Assembly: GCF_916619195.1 (NCBI RefSeq)
Contig: NZ_CAKAKL010000004.1
Span: 124,001-188,000 of the forward strand
Source: Inquilinus sp. Marseille-Q2685
GTDB lineage: Bacteria; Pseudomonadota; Alphaproteobacteria; DSM-16000; Inquilinaceae
Length of the DNA stretch: 64,000 bases
Reading direction: 5' to 3'
The first letter of the stretch is position 1, and every line of letters starts with the position of its first letter. A model generated the notes under the pieces. That model had not been told where the DNA came from. It saw only the letters and a program-made list of their open reading frames with translations, and did not search any database. This document shows, piece by piece, positions 1-8,658 of the stretch. The translations under genes and the position numbers were made by a program.

Positions 1-312
1 GTCAACCTGGGCAATCCGGCGGAGCTGACGGTGCGCCAGCTGGTGACGCACGTCCTGGCGCTGACCGGATCGCGCTCCCGCATCGTGCGGAAGCCCCTGC
101 CGGTGGACGACCCGCAGCGGCGCCGGCCGGACATCGCGCGGGCGAAGGCGCTGCTCGGCTGGGCGCCGCGGATCGCGCTGGAACAGGGTCTGCGCCGGAC
201 CATCGCCTATTTCGCCGAGGCGGCGACGCCGCGTCATGCCCCGGCGGTCGGCTTCGGAGCCCTCCGGAAGGGCACCGGGCTGCCGGCCAAGGCGGAAGCC
301 GTCACGCCCTGA
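1..312 (+). CDS. NAD-dependent sugar epimerase/decarboxylase, C-terminal part (UDP-glucuronate decarboxylase-like)
   Basis: Only the last 103 codons are in the window; the reading frame is open at base 1. The visible end has the typical tail of extended short-chain dehydrogenases acting on nucleotide sugars: a VNLGNP start, a PLPVDDP stretch, then R-PDI-AKALLGW and a closing GL-TI-YF. That order is characteristic of UDP-glucuronate decarboxylase, which makes UDP-xylose in the cytoplasm, though dTDP-glucose dehydratase-like enzymes share it. The catalytic YxxxK and the NAD-binding Rossmann motif lie upstream, outside the window. The gene runs convergently into the AraC gene and overlaps its end by 11 bases. 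It may supply a sugar donor to glycosylation genes further along, but that is only inference. Confidence 0.8.
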   Translation, partial: VNLGNPAELTVRQLVTHVLALTGSRSRIVRKPLPVDDPQRRRPDIARAKALLGWAPRIALEQGLRRTIAYFAEAATPRHAPAVGFGALRKGTGLPAKAEAVTP

Positions 313-1435
313 CGCCGGCATGGGGCTCGAGGCTGCGGCGATAATCCGACGGCGTTGAGCCGGTGTGGCGCCGGAACGCGGCGGTGAAGGCTGAAGGAGT
401 CTGGTAGCCCACCGCCAGCGCGATGTCCGTGATGCGGATCCGGGGATCCCGCAACAGCTGCCGAGCCTGCTCCACACGCAGCCCGGTCAGCCATTCATGC
501 GGCGTGCGCCCCGTGGCATGGCGGAAGGCCGTGCAGAAATGCGACCGGCTCAGGGACGTCAGTGCGGCGAGCTCGTCGAGGCCGATGGCCTGGTCCAGAC
601 GGTCGGCCATGTAATCGGTGACTCGCCGGACCTGCCAATGCGGCAGCCCTCGCCGCGGCAGCGCTGCCGGCGCCTGGCCGAGGGTGGAATGGGTCCGCAA
701 CAGATGCGTGCACAGCAGGTCGAGCCCCTGTTCGACGAACAGGCGGCGGGACGGGTCGGGATGGGTCGCCTCGCGGCTGAGCGCGCGCAGGATGTGCGCG
801 CCGACCGGATCCGCTTCGCCGAGGCGGGGCGCCAGTTCCACCCGGCGGCCGCGGGTGAGGGGTTCGGCGAACCCCTGGAGGCGGGCATCGCTCAGCATCG
901 CATAGGACAGGGGCGACGCGACATCGATGTCCCAATCCCCGTCCCAGCCGGCCGGCACGATCGTGATGGTCCCCGGGCGCCCGACGCCGGCCAGGCGCAT
1001 CCGCCCGCGCCGCCAGACCCGGGGCGACGGCGGGCCGTAATAGGTGCCGATCGTATGCGCCGGCAGCCCCGGCATCGGCTCGTGCATCTCCAGATGCAGC
1101 CAGCGGGTGGTGATCAGCGTCTCGCGCTCGGGGATTTCCGCGACGGTCGGCAGCGGCCCGGCGATCACCCCGGCGCAGAGCTCGAACGCGGTGCGAGGGG
1201 CGAACGCCGTCGGCTGCGGGTCCCCGGCCTGATCGGCGCCCTTTGAATTTCCAGCGCTCTGGCGGGGCCGGGCCAATCGAGGCGACCTTGGCTGGATGTG
1301 GCGAGGTCTCAAATGTCGCCGAAAGCCGCGTCCGGCGCCAGTCCCGACCTGCACCTCCTGCGAGCCGGAACGGGTCCGGCCACGCCGTTGCCCGCTGCGG
1401 GCGAGCGGTCTCATGCCGTCGCAATCTTGCGACAA
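302..1435 (-). CDS. AraC-family transcriptional regulator
   Basis: The C-terminal 100 residues form a two-helix-turn-helix AraC domain. The first helix region contains LDELAALTSLSRSHFCTAFR and the second ITDIALAVGYQTPSAFTAAF, followed by the family signature ending TPSDYRR. The central region, about residues 85-260, would be the effector-sensing part; no ligand can be inferred. The start is uncertain. From the ATG at 1435 the first 75 or so codons contain rare AGA, CGA, CCT and TTG codons and look non-coding, so translation probably begins further in, possibly at the GTG at 1168. The gene is divergent from the molybdenum hydroxylase operon at 1560, which makes that operon a likely target. Confidence 0.85.
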   Translation of the reverse strand: MSQDCDGMRPLARSGQRRGRTRSGSQEVQVGTGAGRGFRRHLRPRHIQPRSPRLARPRQSAGNSKGADQAGDPQPTAFAPRTAFELCAGVIAGPLPTVAEIPERETLITTRWLHLEMHEPMPGLPAHTIGTYYGPPSPRVWRRGRMRLAGVGRPGTITIVPAGWDGDWDIDVASPLSYAMLSDARLQGFAEPLTRGRRVELAPRLGEADPVGAHILRALSREATHPDPSRRLFVEQGLDLLCTHLLRTHSTLGQAPAALPRRGLPHWQVRRVTDYMADRLDQAIGLDELAALTSLSRSHFCTAFRHATGRTPHEWLTGLRVEQARQLLRDPRIRITDIALAVGYQTPSAFTAAFRRHTGSTPSDYRRSLEPHAGVRA

Positions 1436-1559
1436 ACACCGAAATCCGCGAACGGCGGCAAGGACGGCATTCTCGTAATGAAGTCCTTTCCCGCCTCGGC
1501 AGGCCGGCGTCGATTCCCTCGACTGGCCGGACGCTGGGCTCGTCCGAAAGGAGCCCTGG

Positions 1560-2036
1560 ATGCCCTATGCGCTCAACGTCAATGGCAAATCCCATTCGGT
1601 CGATGTGGATGGAGACATTCCGCTGCTGTGGGTGCTGCGGGACGTCATCGGGCTGACCGGGACCAAGTTCGGCTGCGGCATCGCCATGTGCGGCGCCTGC
1701 ACGGTCCATCTGGACGGGCAGGCAGTGCGGTCCTGCGTCACCTCCGTCGCGGACGCCGCGTCCTCCGCGATCACCACCATCGAGGCGGTCGGCGACACCG
1801 AGACGGGCGCCCGCATCCAGCGGGCCTGGCTCGCCGAGGAGGTCGTCCAGTGCGGCTACTGCCAGTCCGGCCAGATCATGTCGGCGACGGCCCTGCTCGC
1901 GATCAACCCGTCGCCGACCGACGCGGACATCGATGCCGTGATGGCCGGCAACATCTGCCGCTGCGGCACCTATCCGCGCATCCGCGCGGCGATCAAGCGC
2001 GCCGCCGGCCTGGCGCTGACCGAGGAGGGCCGCTGA
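1560..2036 (+). CDS. 2Fe-2S subunit of a xanthine-dehydrogenase-family hydroxylase (IorA-like)
   Basis: A 158-residue protein with two 2Fe-2S cluster motifs. The N-terminal plant-ferredoxin-type site is [13 protein letters not shown] with a later single Cys. The C-terminal four-helix site has CGYCQSGQ and [10 protein letters not shown]. Length and order match the small subunit of isoquinoline 1-oxidoreductase and related aldehyde dehydrogenases, in which electrons pass from the molybdenum centre through these clusters. It sits one base upstream of the large subunit gene, so the two are surely co-translated. A GAAAGGAG-like ribosome binding site precedes the ATG. No signal peptide is seen; such subunits are usually carried across the membrane with their Tat-bearing partner. 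Confidence 0.93.
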   Translation: MPYALNVNGKSHSVDVDGDIPLLWVLRDVIGLTGTKFGCGIAMCGACTVHLDGQAVRSCVTSVADAASSAITTIEAVGDTETGARIQRAWLAEEVVQCGYCQSGQIMSATALLAINPSPTDADIDAVMAGNICRCGTYPRIRAAIKRAAGLALTEEGR

Positions 2037-2037
2037 C

Positions 2038-4188
2038 ATGGGCGTTTTCGCCGCCACCGTGTCCGGCCAGCTCTCGCGCCGGTCCTTCCTGATCTCCGCG
2101 GCCCTGGCGGGCGGCAGCCTCGTCATCGGGCCGCGCTTCGCTGCGGCTGCCGAGCCGTTCATCCCCAACCCGTTCATCCGGATTCCGCAGGCGGGCCCGA
2201 TCGAGCTGGTGATCCCTTCCGCCGAGATGGGCCAGGGCGTCTACACCGGCATCGCCACGCTGATCGCCGAGGAGCTGGAAGTCGCGCTGGAGCAGATCCG
2301 GGTCGTCCCGGCGCCCGCCGATCCCTCGCGCTATGCGCATCCCATGCTCGGCGACCAGGTCACCGGCGGCTCGGTCACCATCCGCGGCTTCTGGGAGCCG
2401 ATGCGCCGGGCCGGCGCCGCGGCCCGCACGATGCTGGTCGCCGCCGCCGCGCGGGACTGGGGCGTCCCCGCCTCGGCCTGCCGGGCCGAGGCCGGCGAGG
2501 TGGTCCATCCCGAAAGCGGCCGCCGCATCGCCTATGGCGCGCTCGCCGCCAAGGCCGCGCAGGAGCCGGTGCCGCAGCAGGTCGCGCTGAAGCCGGCAGC
2601 GGAGTACAGGCTGATCGGCAAGCCGTCGCCGCGCCTCGACACCCCGGACAAGGTGAACGGCGGGGCCCTGTTCGGCCTCGACGCCCATCCGCCCGGCGTC
2701 CGCTTCGCGGCGCTGGCCATCTGCCCCACCTTCGGCGGAACGCTGAAGGCGGTGGAGGACGGCGACGCGTTGCGGGTCAGGGGCGTGCGCCAGGTGGTCC
2801 GGCTGAGCGATGCGGTCGCCGTCGTGGCCGACAACACGGGGGCCGCCCGCAAGGGGCTCGCCGCGCTGCGCATCACCTGGGATCCGGGGGCGAATGGCGG
2901 GCTGACGACGGCCGAGCTCGAACGCCGCATCGATGGCGCCATGACCAGCGGCGCAGCCCTGGTGGCGCACGAAAGCGGCGATGCCGCCGGCGCCGAGGCC
3001 GCCGCGTCCCGCGGCATCGAAGTCGTCTATCGCATGCCGATCCTCGCCCACACCGCCATGGAGCCGATGAACTGCACGGTCCATGTGCGCCCGGACGCCT
3101 GCGATATCTGGGTCGGCACCCAGGTGGCGGGCCGCGCCCGACAGGCCGCGGCGCAGGTCACCGGCCTGCCGGTCGAGAAGGTGGTGGTCCACAACCACCT
3201 GCTGGGCGGCGGCTTCGGCCGGCGCCTCGACCATGACAACGTGATCGTGGCGACCCGGGTGGCGCAGCAGGTGGACGGTCCGGTGCAGGTGGTCTGGAGC
3301 CGCGAGGAGGACATCCGCCACGACTCCTACCGCTACCTCAACCGCAGCCGGCTCGACGTCAGGCTGGGGCCCGACGGGATGCCGGTTTCCTGGCGCCATC
3401 GCGTGGTCGGCCCGGCGATCATGGCGCGGTTCCTGCCGATCCTGTTCAAGGACGGCATCGACCTCGACATCACCGGCGGCGCCGAGAGCCCCTACGACAT
3501 CCCGAACAAGCGGGTCGAGTTCGTCCGGCACGAGGGGCCCGAGGGCATGCTGACGGGCAACTGGCGCGGCGTCGGTCCCACCCGCAACGCCCCGGCGGTC
3601 GAGGGCGGGATCGACGAGGCGGCGCATCTCGCCGGCCGCGACCCGGTGGAATACCGCCGCCAGCTGCTGGGCAAGGCGCCGCGGCTGCGCGGCGTGCTGG
3701 ACCTGGCGGCCGAGCACTCTGGATGGGGCACGCCGCTCGATGCCGATCGCGGCCGCGGCGTGGCCGTGCTGGCGGATTTCGGCAGCTTCGCCGCGCTGGT
3801 CGCCCAGGTGCATGTCGCCAAGGACGGCACCTTGAAGGTCGAGCGCATGGTCTGCGCCGTCGATTGCGGGCAGGCCGTCAACCCCGACATCCTGCGGCAG
3901 CAGGTCGAGAGCGGCATCGTCTACGGCCTCAGCGCGGCGCTCTACGGCCGCCTCACCATCGCCGGCGGGGCCGTGGTCGAGGGCAATTTCGACGACTCGC
4001 CGGTCCTGCGCATCCATGAGTGCCCGCCGATCGAGGTCCATATCGTCCCCAGCACCGAGCCGCCGGGCGGCGTCGGCGAGCTCGGCACGCCAGGCGTGGC
4101 CCCGGCCCTGATGAACGCGATCTTCGCCGCCACCGGCAGGCGCCTGCGGGACCTGCCGCTCGACACGAGCCAGCTGAGGAGGGCGTAA
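2038..4188 (+). CDS. Molybdopterin-binding subunit of a xanthine-dehydrogenase-family hydroxylase (IorB-like)
   Basis: A 716-residue large subunit. The N-terminus has a Tat signal (SRRSFLISAALAGGSLV) ending near AAAAEP, so the mature enzyme is probably periplasmic. The body shows hallmark molybdopterin segments: EMGQGVYTGI, GGGFGRR in the middle, NWRGVGPTRNAPAVE and, near the end, VGELGTPGVAPALMNAIF. The last carries the Glu that acts as catalytic base in this family. The substrate cannot be told from sequence; isoquinoline-type heterocycles or aldehydes are the usual candidates. With the 2Fe-2S subunit before it and a diheme cytochrome after it, this forms a three-gene respiratory dehydrogenase operon. 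Confidence 0.92.
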   Translation: MGVFAATVSGQLSRRSFLISAALAGGSLVIGPRFAAAAEPFIPNPFIRIPQAGPIELVIPSAEMGQGVYTGIATLIAEELEVALEQIRVVPAPADPSRYAHPMLGDQVTGGSVTIRGFWEPMRRAGAAARTMLVAAAARDWGVPASACRAEAGEVVHPESGRRIAYGALAAKAAQEPVPQQVALKPAAEYRLIGKPSPRLDTPDKVNGGALFGLDAHPPGVRFAALAICPTFGGTLKAVEDGDALRVRGVRQVVRLSDAVAVVADNTGAARKGLAALRITWDPGANGGLTTAELERRIDGAMTSGAALVAHESGDAAGAEAAASRGIEVVYRMPILAHTAMEPMNCTVHVRPDACDIWVGTQVAGRARQAAAQVTGLPVEKVVVHNHLLGGGFGRRLDHDNVIVATRVAQQVDGPVQVVWSREEDIRHDSYRYLNRSRLDVRLGPDGMPVSWRHRVVGPAIMARFLPILFKDGIDLDITGGAESPYDIPNKRVEFVRHEGPEGMLTGNWRGVGPTRNAPAVEGGIDEAAHLAGRDPVEYRRQLLGKAPRLRGVLDLAAEHSGWGTPLDADRGRGVAVLADFGSFAALVAQVHVAKDGTLKVERMVCAVDCGQAVNPDILRQQVESGIVYGLSAALYGRLTIAGGAVVEGNFDDSPVLRIHECPPIEVHIVPSTEPPGGVGELGTPGVAPALMNAIFAATGRRLRDLPLDTSQLRRA

Positions 4189-4190
4189 GG

Positions 4191-4844
4191 ATGCCGCCGC
4201 GCTCACGCCGGATCGGGCTGGTGCTCCTGGCCTCGCTCGCCTCCGCCGCCATCACGCTCGGGATCGGATCCGGCGTCGCCGACACGGCGCAGCAGGATCC
4301 GAGCCGGACACTGAAGGATGTCGCCGCGTTCCAGTCGATCGCGAATGCCGGCGACCGGTCACGCGCCCTCTTCACCGAGGCGGCGAAGGTCATCACCGAC
4401 CCGCGCTGCATGAACTGCCACCCGGTCACGGGCCGGCCGACGCAGGGCGACGACCTGCATCCGCATGTGCCGTTCATGCAGGCGGGCGCCAGCCGCATCG
4501 GGGTGGACGGCCTGGCGTGCAGCGCCTGCCACCGGGCGGAGAACACGCCCATCGTGGGCAGCCGCCTGCGGTCCATCCCCGGCAACGCGCACTGGTCGCT
4601 GGCGCCGGACAGCATGGGCTGGCAGGGGCATTCGCTCGGCTACATCTGCCGGCAGCTCAAGGATCCCGAGCGCAACGGCGGCCGCAGCCTGGCCCAGATC
4701 CGGCAGCACCTGGCCGAGGACCATCTCGTGGCCTGGGCATGGCATCCGGGCGAAGGGCGGCGGCCCGCCCCCGGCACCCAGGCCGGGTTCGGCGCGCTGA
4801 TCGCCGCCTGGATCGAGACCGGCGCCGAGTGCCCGGCCGAGTGA
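4191..4844 (+). CDS. Diheme cytochrome c, probable electron acceptor of the hydroxylase
   Basis: A 217-residue protein starting at the ATG two bases after the large subunit stop, preceded by GAGGAGGGC. The first 30 residues are a membrane-spanning or cleavable signal segment rich in Leu and Ala. Two c-type heme attachment sites are visible: CMNCH at about residues 73-77 and CSACH at about 110-114. Several later His and Met residues could serve as distal ligands. In related operons a cytochrome c takes electrons from the 2Fe-2S subunit and passes them to the terminal oxidase chain. The motif pair and short spacing resemble small multiheme proteins rather than standard class I cytochromes. It ends 12 bases from the convergent methyltransferase gene. 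Confidence 0.85.
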   Translation: MPPRSRRIGLVLLASLASAAITLGIGSGVADTAQQDPSRTLKDVAAFQSIANAGDRSRALFTEAAKVITDPRCMNCHPVTGRPTQGDDLHPHVPFMQAGASRIGVDGLACSACHRAENTPIVGSRLRSIPGNAHWSLAPDSMGWQGHSLGYICRQLKDPERNGGRSLAQIRQHLAEDHLVAWAWHPGEGRRPAPGTQAGFGALIAAWIETGAECPAE

Positions 4845-4856
4845 TACGGCTGACCC

Positions 4857-5786
4857 TCACCGCCCTCTGACAAGGTGGAAGGCGAGCCCGTCCCACAGGG
4901 CGAAGGGACGGGTCCCTACCCGGCGCAGGCGAAAGCCGGTCTCGGCCGCGAGATCGGCCAGCTCGCGCCGGTCCGCCTCGTCGTCTCCCCGATAGGAGTG
5001 GTTGAGGATCAGGAGATGGCCGCCGGGCCCTAGCACCCGCGCCGCCTCCTCGACATGGCGCCGCACCAGGGCCGGCCCGGCGAGCACGAGATAGGGGAAG
5101 CTGTCGGCGGCCAGGATCGTGTCGACGGAGCCGTCGGCGATCCCGGCCAAGTCGCGGCCCGAGGTCCGGCGGATCTCGACATTCGCCAAGCCGGCGCAGC
5201 GCCGCCGCGCCTCCGCCACCATCCGGGCCGAGATGTCGAGACCGACGACCCGCCGGACGCGGCCGGCCAAGGCCGCGGCGAAGCGGCCGATGCCGCAGCC
5301 GAGGTCCAGCACCGTGCGGTCGGGGCCGAGCAGGCCCCATTCCGCCATGCGGCGCACCACCTCGGCCGTCGCCAGCGCCAGCCGGCCGGCATCGCCGAAG
5401 GAATGCAGGGCGACGCTGGCCTCGGGCGACACGCCGGCGGCGCGGTCGAAGGCCCGGGCGAAGGCTTCCACGGCCTGCGCCTCGTCACCGATCGCTGCGT
5501 CGTGCCGGACCTCGCCCAGCACGGCCTGGAGGGTGTCCCAGGCCGCCGGGTGTGCGGCATGCATCCGCCGCAGCGCCTGCAGCCGCCGGCGGGCTGCGAT
5601 CTCGCCCGGGGCGATCGTCGTGTCGAGCGCGTCCAGCAGCCCCGTCAGCGCCCGGCCGCTTTCGGCCTGGATCAGCAGCCGGGTCAGCGCCGACGCGACC
5701 GGCAGCTCTCCCGTCAGGCAGCCGCGCAGGGCGGGCCGAAGCGCGTCCGGGCATCCGGCCGCGCCGATCGCCTCGTCGACGGTCAC
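4857..5786 (-). CDS. Class I SAM-dependent methyltransferase (last gene of the inositol-glycoside-like operon)
   Basis: A 309-residue protein. The Rossmann fold begins around residue 155 with the SAM-binding motif VLDLGCGIGRFAAAL, followed by an acidic strand end (VGLDIS) and a later ILAADSFPYLV and GGHLLILNHSY. The N-terminal 150 residues are helical and less typical, and may recognise the substrate. The start codon overlaps the stop of the upstream acyltransferase gene by four bases, so it is translationally coupled as the last gene of a ten-gene minus-strand operon. It probably O- or N-methylates the small molecule or glycan made by the operon; the acceptor is unknown. Confidence 0.88.
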   Translation of the reverse strand: MTVDEAIGAAGCPDALRPALRGCLTGELPVASALTRLLIQAESGRALTGLLDALDTTIAPGEIAARRRLQALRRMHAAHPAAWDTLQAVLGEVRHDAAIGDEAQAVEAFARAFDRAAGVSPEASVALHSFGDAGRLALATAEVVRRMAEWGLLGPDRTVLDLGCGIGRFAAALAGRVRRVVGLDISARMVAEARRRCAGLANVEIRRTSGRDLAGIADGSVDTILAADSFPYLVLAGPALVRRHVEEAARVLGPGGHLLILNHSYRGDDEADRRELADLAAETGFRLRRVGTRPFALWDGLAFHLVRGR

Positions 5787-6775
5787 GCCCGGACCCGCCG
5801 GAAGCTGCGGCGGCGGTTCCAGCGGTCGACCGCGCCCCAGGCGTATTTGTACGGCTCCTGTCCGCGCAGGAAGTGGAACTCCCGCCCGCCGTCGCGGAGC
5901 GCGGCGGCGATGGCATGGCCGATCAGGATCGCCCCCGGGCTCTCATGGGCATAGTCCGGGTCGAAGCCGCCGAGATAGGCGTAGGTCCGGCCGCGCGCGG
6001 ACAGGCCGTGGAAGGCGCCGGCCACCCGCCCCGCGATCCGCAGCCGGTAGAGCCGCGCCAGCCCGGAGCGGAGCAGGCCGGGCAGCGCCGCACGGTGGAA
6101 GCGCCGGACCGCATCGTCCCGCAGCAGGCCGGACTGGCCCTGATCGGCCCATCGGGCGCCGTGCAAGCGTTCGAGATCGTCGAGGAAGCCATCCGCCGCG
6201 TCCTCGACCGGCTCGATCTCGGTGGCGCCGCGTTTCCGCGCCAGGGTCAGCGCCCGCCGCAGCTGCTTGCGCCGGCGGGTCGGGACGCAGCCCGAAAGAT
6301 CGTCGGGCCCGGCGAGATCGAGGGTCGGGCAGGCGCTGTGGCCGGCGGCCGTCTCGGCACAGGCCGCCGGGCAGCGCAGCCGCAGGGCGGCAGCGCCGGA
6401 CGCCAGATCCTCCAGCTCCCAGGACTCCCAGTCGAGATCCAGGGCCGCATGCTCGATCACCGCGGCCGCGGGGCCGGCCTGGTCGGGATCGAGCAGCAGG
6501 TCGAGATAATCGGTGGTGCCGAGCCCGAGCAGAAGCAGCCTGCGGCCCAGCGCTCCGTCCTCGAGATAGAACGGCGCCAGCCCGACCAGCTGTCCGTCCT
6601 GCCGCACCGCGATCGTCCGCAGCCGGCCGGGCGCGAAGCTGCGCCACCAGGGCAGCAGCCAGGCGGGGGACTGGAACGGCGTCGCCGCCGGGCAGCGGAG
6701 CCAGAGGTCCCACCAGTCCGGCTCGAGCGCGGCCAGCGCCGGCTCCTCCGTCAGCACCTCGGCGAAGAGGCTCAT
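5783..6775 (-). CDS. GNAT-fold acyltransferase (BioF2-like/CelD-like, Acetyltransf_6)
   Basis: A 330-residue protein of the double-GNAT type found in CelD and BioF2-domain proteins. Visible signs are a WWRSFAP and APFYLEDG region near the N-terminus, a central [15 protein letters not shown] basic segment, and a C-terminal acyl-CoA-type fold with [10 protein letters not shown] and [13 protein letters not shown]. Such proteins transfer acyl or aminoacyl groups to amines on sugars. The ATG overlaps the stop of the glycosyltransferase gene by four bases. In the operon it occupies the position that MshD, an acetyltransferase, holds in mycothiol synthesis, just after a PIG-L deacetylase and a glycosyltransferase. 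That functional parallel is inference; the family itself is fairly clear. Confidence 0.82.
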   Translation of the reverse strand: MSLFAEVLTEEPALAALEPDWWDLWLRCPAATPFQSPAWLLPWWRSFAPGRLRTIAVRQDGQLVGLAPFYLEDGALGRRLLLLGLGTTDYLDLLLDPDQAGPAAAVIEHAALDLDWESWELEDLASGAAALRLRCPAACAETAAGHSACPTLDLAGPDDLSGCVPTRRRKQLRRALTLARKRGATEIEPVEDAADGFLDDLERLHGARWADQGQSGLLRDDAVRRFHRAALPGLLRSGLARLYRLRIAGRVAGAFHGLSARGRTYAYLGGFDPDYAHESPGAILIGHAIAAALRDGGREFHFLRGQEPYKYAWGAVDRWNRRRSFRRVRA

Positions 6776-7830
6776 CCCCAGACCCGCAGCGCCGGCGCGG
6801 GCTGCGCCGCCAGCCGGCGATAGACAGCGAGATAGCCCCGCACCATCCGGTCGAGCGAGAAGCGCCGGACGGCCTCGGCCCGGCATTCGGCCGGGTCGAG
6901 ACCGGCGGCGGCGCGTATCGCCCCCGCCATCTCGGCCACGTCGCGGACCAGGAAGCCGGTGCGGCCGTGATCGACGATCTCCGGCAGCGCGCCGTTCGGG
7001 AAGGCGACGACCGGCGTGCCGCAGGACAGCGCCTCCATCGCCACCAGCGAGCTGGTCTCCGGGCACAGGCTCGGCACCACCAGGCAGCGCGCGGCCGCCA
7101 GGAAGCGCCGCTTGCGCCGCAGGCCCAGCGGCCCGACGAAACGCTGCCGGGCGTCCAGCCGCGGCACCACCTCCTGCTCGAAATAGCGGATATGGGCGTC
7201 GTAGGGGAACAGCCGGCCGGCCACGATCAGCGGCACATCGGCCTGCCGCGACGCCTCGAGGGCGAGATGGATGCCCTTCTCCGGGCAGATCCGGCCGAGC
7301 ATCAGGGCGAAGCCTCGCTTCGCATGCGGCCGCGCGCCGTCGCCGATCGAGACGCCGTTCGGGATCGGCGGCAGCAGCCGGGCGCCCGCGGGGGCGTCGC
7401 GGCACTGCGCCTCGGACACGCCGTGCAGCCACAGGTCCGGGCGCAAGGGCTTCAGCGCCTCGGCCGGGAACCAGCCGAGCGGCAGGTGCAGGGTGACCAG
7501 GGTCGGCCCGTCCGCCGGCAGATAGGCGTCGAAGTCGATGCCGTGCAGATGGACGAGATCGACCGGCCAGCGGCGCCGGCAGTCGGCGATGGCCCGACGC
7601 TGCGCCGCCCAGGCCCGCTGCCGCGCTGCGTCGTCCAGCGGCCCGGGCTCCGCCGGAATCGCACACAGCGTGCCGGCGGCCTCGGAGCCTTCGCAGGCCA
7701 CCACCAGCGAGCGGTGCCCGGCCGCGACCAGGGCGCGGTCGAGGGCGGACAGCACCTGCTCCGCCCCACCGACCGCGTCGGGGCCGACCGGCGCCAGCGG
7801 GTAGGCGACGTTGAGCACGGTCAGAGCCAT
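6772..7830 (-). CDS. Glycosyltransferase family 4 (MshA-like role proposed)
   Basis: A 352-residue GT-B glycosyltransferase. The N-terminal acceptor domain starts with a typical [16 protein letters not shown] loop. The C-terminal donor domain has [15 protein letters not shown] and the retaining E-x7-E signature as [11 protein letters not shown], followed by [16 protein letters not shown]. These mark GT4 enzymes that use UDP- or GDP-sugars in the cytoplasm. The ATG at 7830 is chosen because it starts the acceptor domain cleanly; upstream in-frame sequence is a shadow of the neighbour. It overlaps the deacetylase gene by ten bases. With the inositol phosphate synthase in the same operon, an inositol-phosphate acceptor as for MshA is plausible but unproven. 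Confidence 0.9.
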   Translation of the reverse strand: MALTVLNVAYPLAPVGPDAVGGAEQVLSALDRALVAAGHRSLVVACEGSEAAGTLCAIPAEPGPLDDAARQRAWAAQRRAIADCRRRWPVDLVHLHGIDFDAYLPADGPTLVTLHLPLGWFPAEALKPLRPDLWLHGVSEAQCRDAPAGARLLPPIPNGVSIGDGARPHAKRGFALMLGRICPEKGIHLALEASRQADVPLIVAGRLFPYDAHIRYFEQEVVPRLDARQRFVGPLGLRRKRRFLAAARCLVVPSLCPETSSLVAMEALSCGTPVVAFPNGALPEIVDHGRTGFLVRDVAEMAGAIRAAAGLDPAECRAEAVRRFSLDRMVRGYLAVYRRLAAQPAPALRVWG

Positions 7831-8654
7831 GGCGGCGGGTCCAGCTCCAGATCGGCAACGGCCGCGGCGACGAGGCCGGGCCACTCCGCCGCGGTCAGCC
7901 CCCAGGGCCAGGCGTCGTAATGCACCCGGCCGCCGTTGGGCAGCCGCGCGAAGTCGTAGGGCGGCGCCCGCCGGAAGCGCTCGACCTGGTCGGTGAACGG
8001 CGCCAGGGTCCGGCGCTGGGTCTCGTGGCAGGCCAGCATCCGCCGCTTGGTCTCCCAATCCGCCTCATCCAGCATCAGGACGATCTCCGGCGACGCCTCG
8101 TCCGGCGGGAAGCGCTGCAGCACCGGGCCGTCGGGGCCGAGGTGATAGAAGGCCATCTCGGCGATCGCCGGCGCCGCTGCGCCCTGCCGCTGCAGCAGGC
8201 GGCGCGCGGCATGGACGGCGAAGCACGTGGCGTCGTGGTCCGGATGACCGCCCTCATAGGGATGGGTCAGGGCCAGCCGCGTGCCGCGCGCCGCGAACTG
8301 GGCGGCCAAGGCGCGCGTGACGGCGGTGAGGCGTCGGCAGGCCTGCTGGTCCGGCACGTCGAGGCACAGCAGCGCGGCGGCCGGGATGCCGGCCGCCTCC
8401 ATCGCGGCTGTCAGCTCCCGCTGCCGGGCCGCCGCATAGTCCTGCCAGGTGACGTAGCCGTAGAGCCGCGCATCCTCCAGCCCCCGCGGCGCGCCGTCGG
8501 TGACGTGCAGCATGGCGATGTCCGGCAGGTGGCGCAGTTGCCCGCCGATGCCGATGGTCTCGTCGTCGGGATGGGCGACGACGACCGCCGCCTCGGCCGG
8601 GGCGATCGGGGCGCCCGCCAGGGAGGACAGCAGCGTCGACGCCGCGACGCCCAT
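7821..8654 (-). CDS. PIG-L family N-acetylglucosamine-type deacetylase (MshB-like role proposed)
   Basis: A 277-residue zinc deacetylase of the PIG-L/LmbE family. The first metal and catalytic motif is [12 protein letters not shown] at residues 24-35. The second is HPDHD at 137-141 in a [11 protein letters not shown] context, supplying the remaining zinc His. Known members remove acetyl from GlcNAc attached to inositol (MshB, PIG-L), from bacillithiol precursors (BshB) or from antibiotic sugars. The protein has normal family length and no signal peptide, so it acts in the cytoplasm. It overlaps the GT4 gene and follows the glycosidase-like gene by four bases. A PIG-L enzyme in one operon with inositol-3-phosphate synthase is the central clue for an inositol-glycoside pathway. 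Confidence 0.93.
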   Translation of the reverse strand: MGVAASTLLSSLAGAPIAPAEAAVVVAHPDDETIGIGGQLRHLPDIAMLHVTDGAPRGLEDARLYGYVTWQDYAAARQRELTAAMEAAGIPAAALLCLDVPDQQACRRLTAVTRALAAQFAARGTRLALTHPYEGGHPDHDATCFAVHAARRLLQRQGAAAPAIAEMAFYHLGPDGPVLQRFPPDEASPEIVLMLDEADWETKRRMLACHETQRRTLAPFTDQVERFRRAPPYDFARLPNGGRVHYDAWPWGLTAAEWPGLVAAAVADLELDPPPWL

Positions 8655-8658
8655 CGCC

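Noticed and set aside
5119-7920. A very long plus-strand open frame (933 codons) across three minus-strand genes
   Set aside because: It is Arg/Pro-rich with no domain motifs, lies opposite well-supported methyltransferase, acyltransferase and glycosyltransferase genes, and reflects GC-rich antisense frames. Similar long shadows at 1993-4206 (minus), 10273-12948 (plus) and 61242-63401 (plus) were dropped for the same reason.
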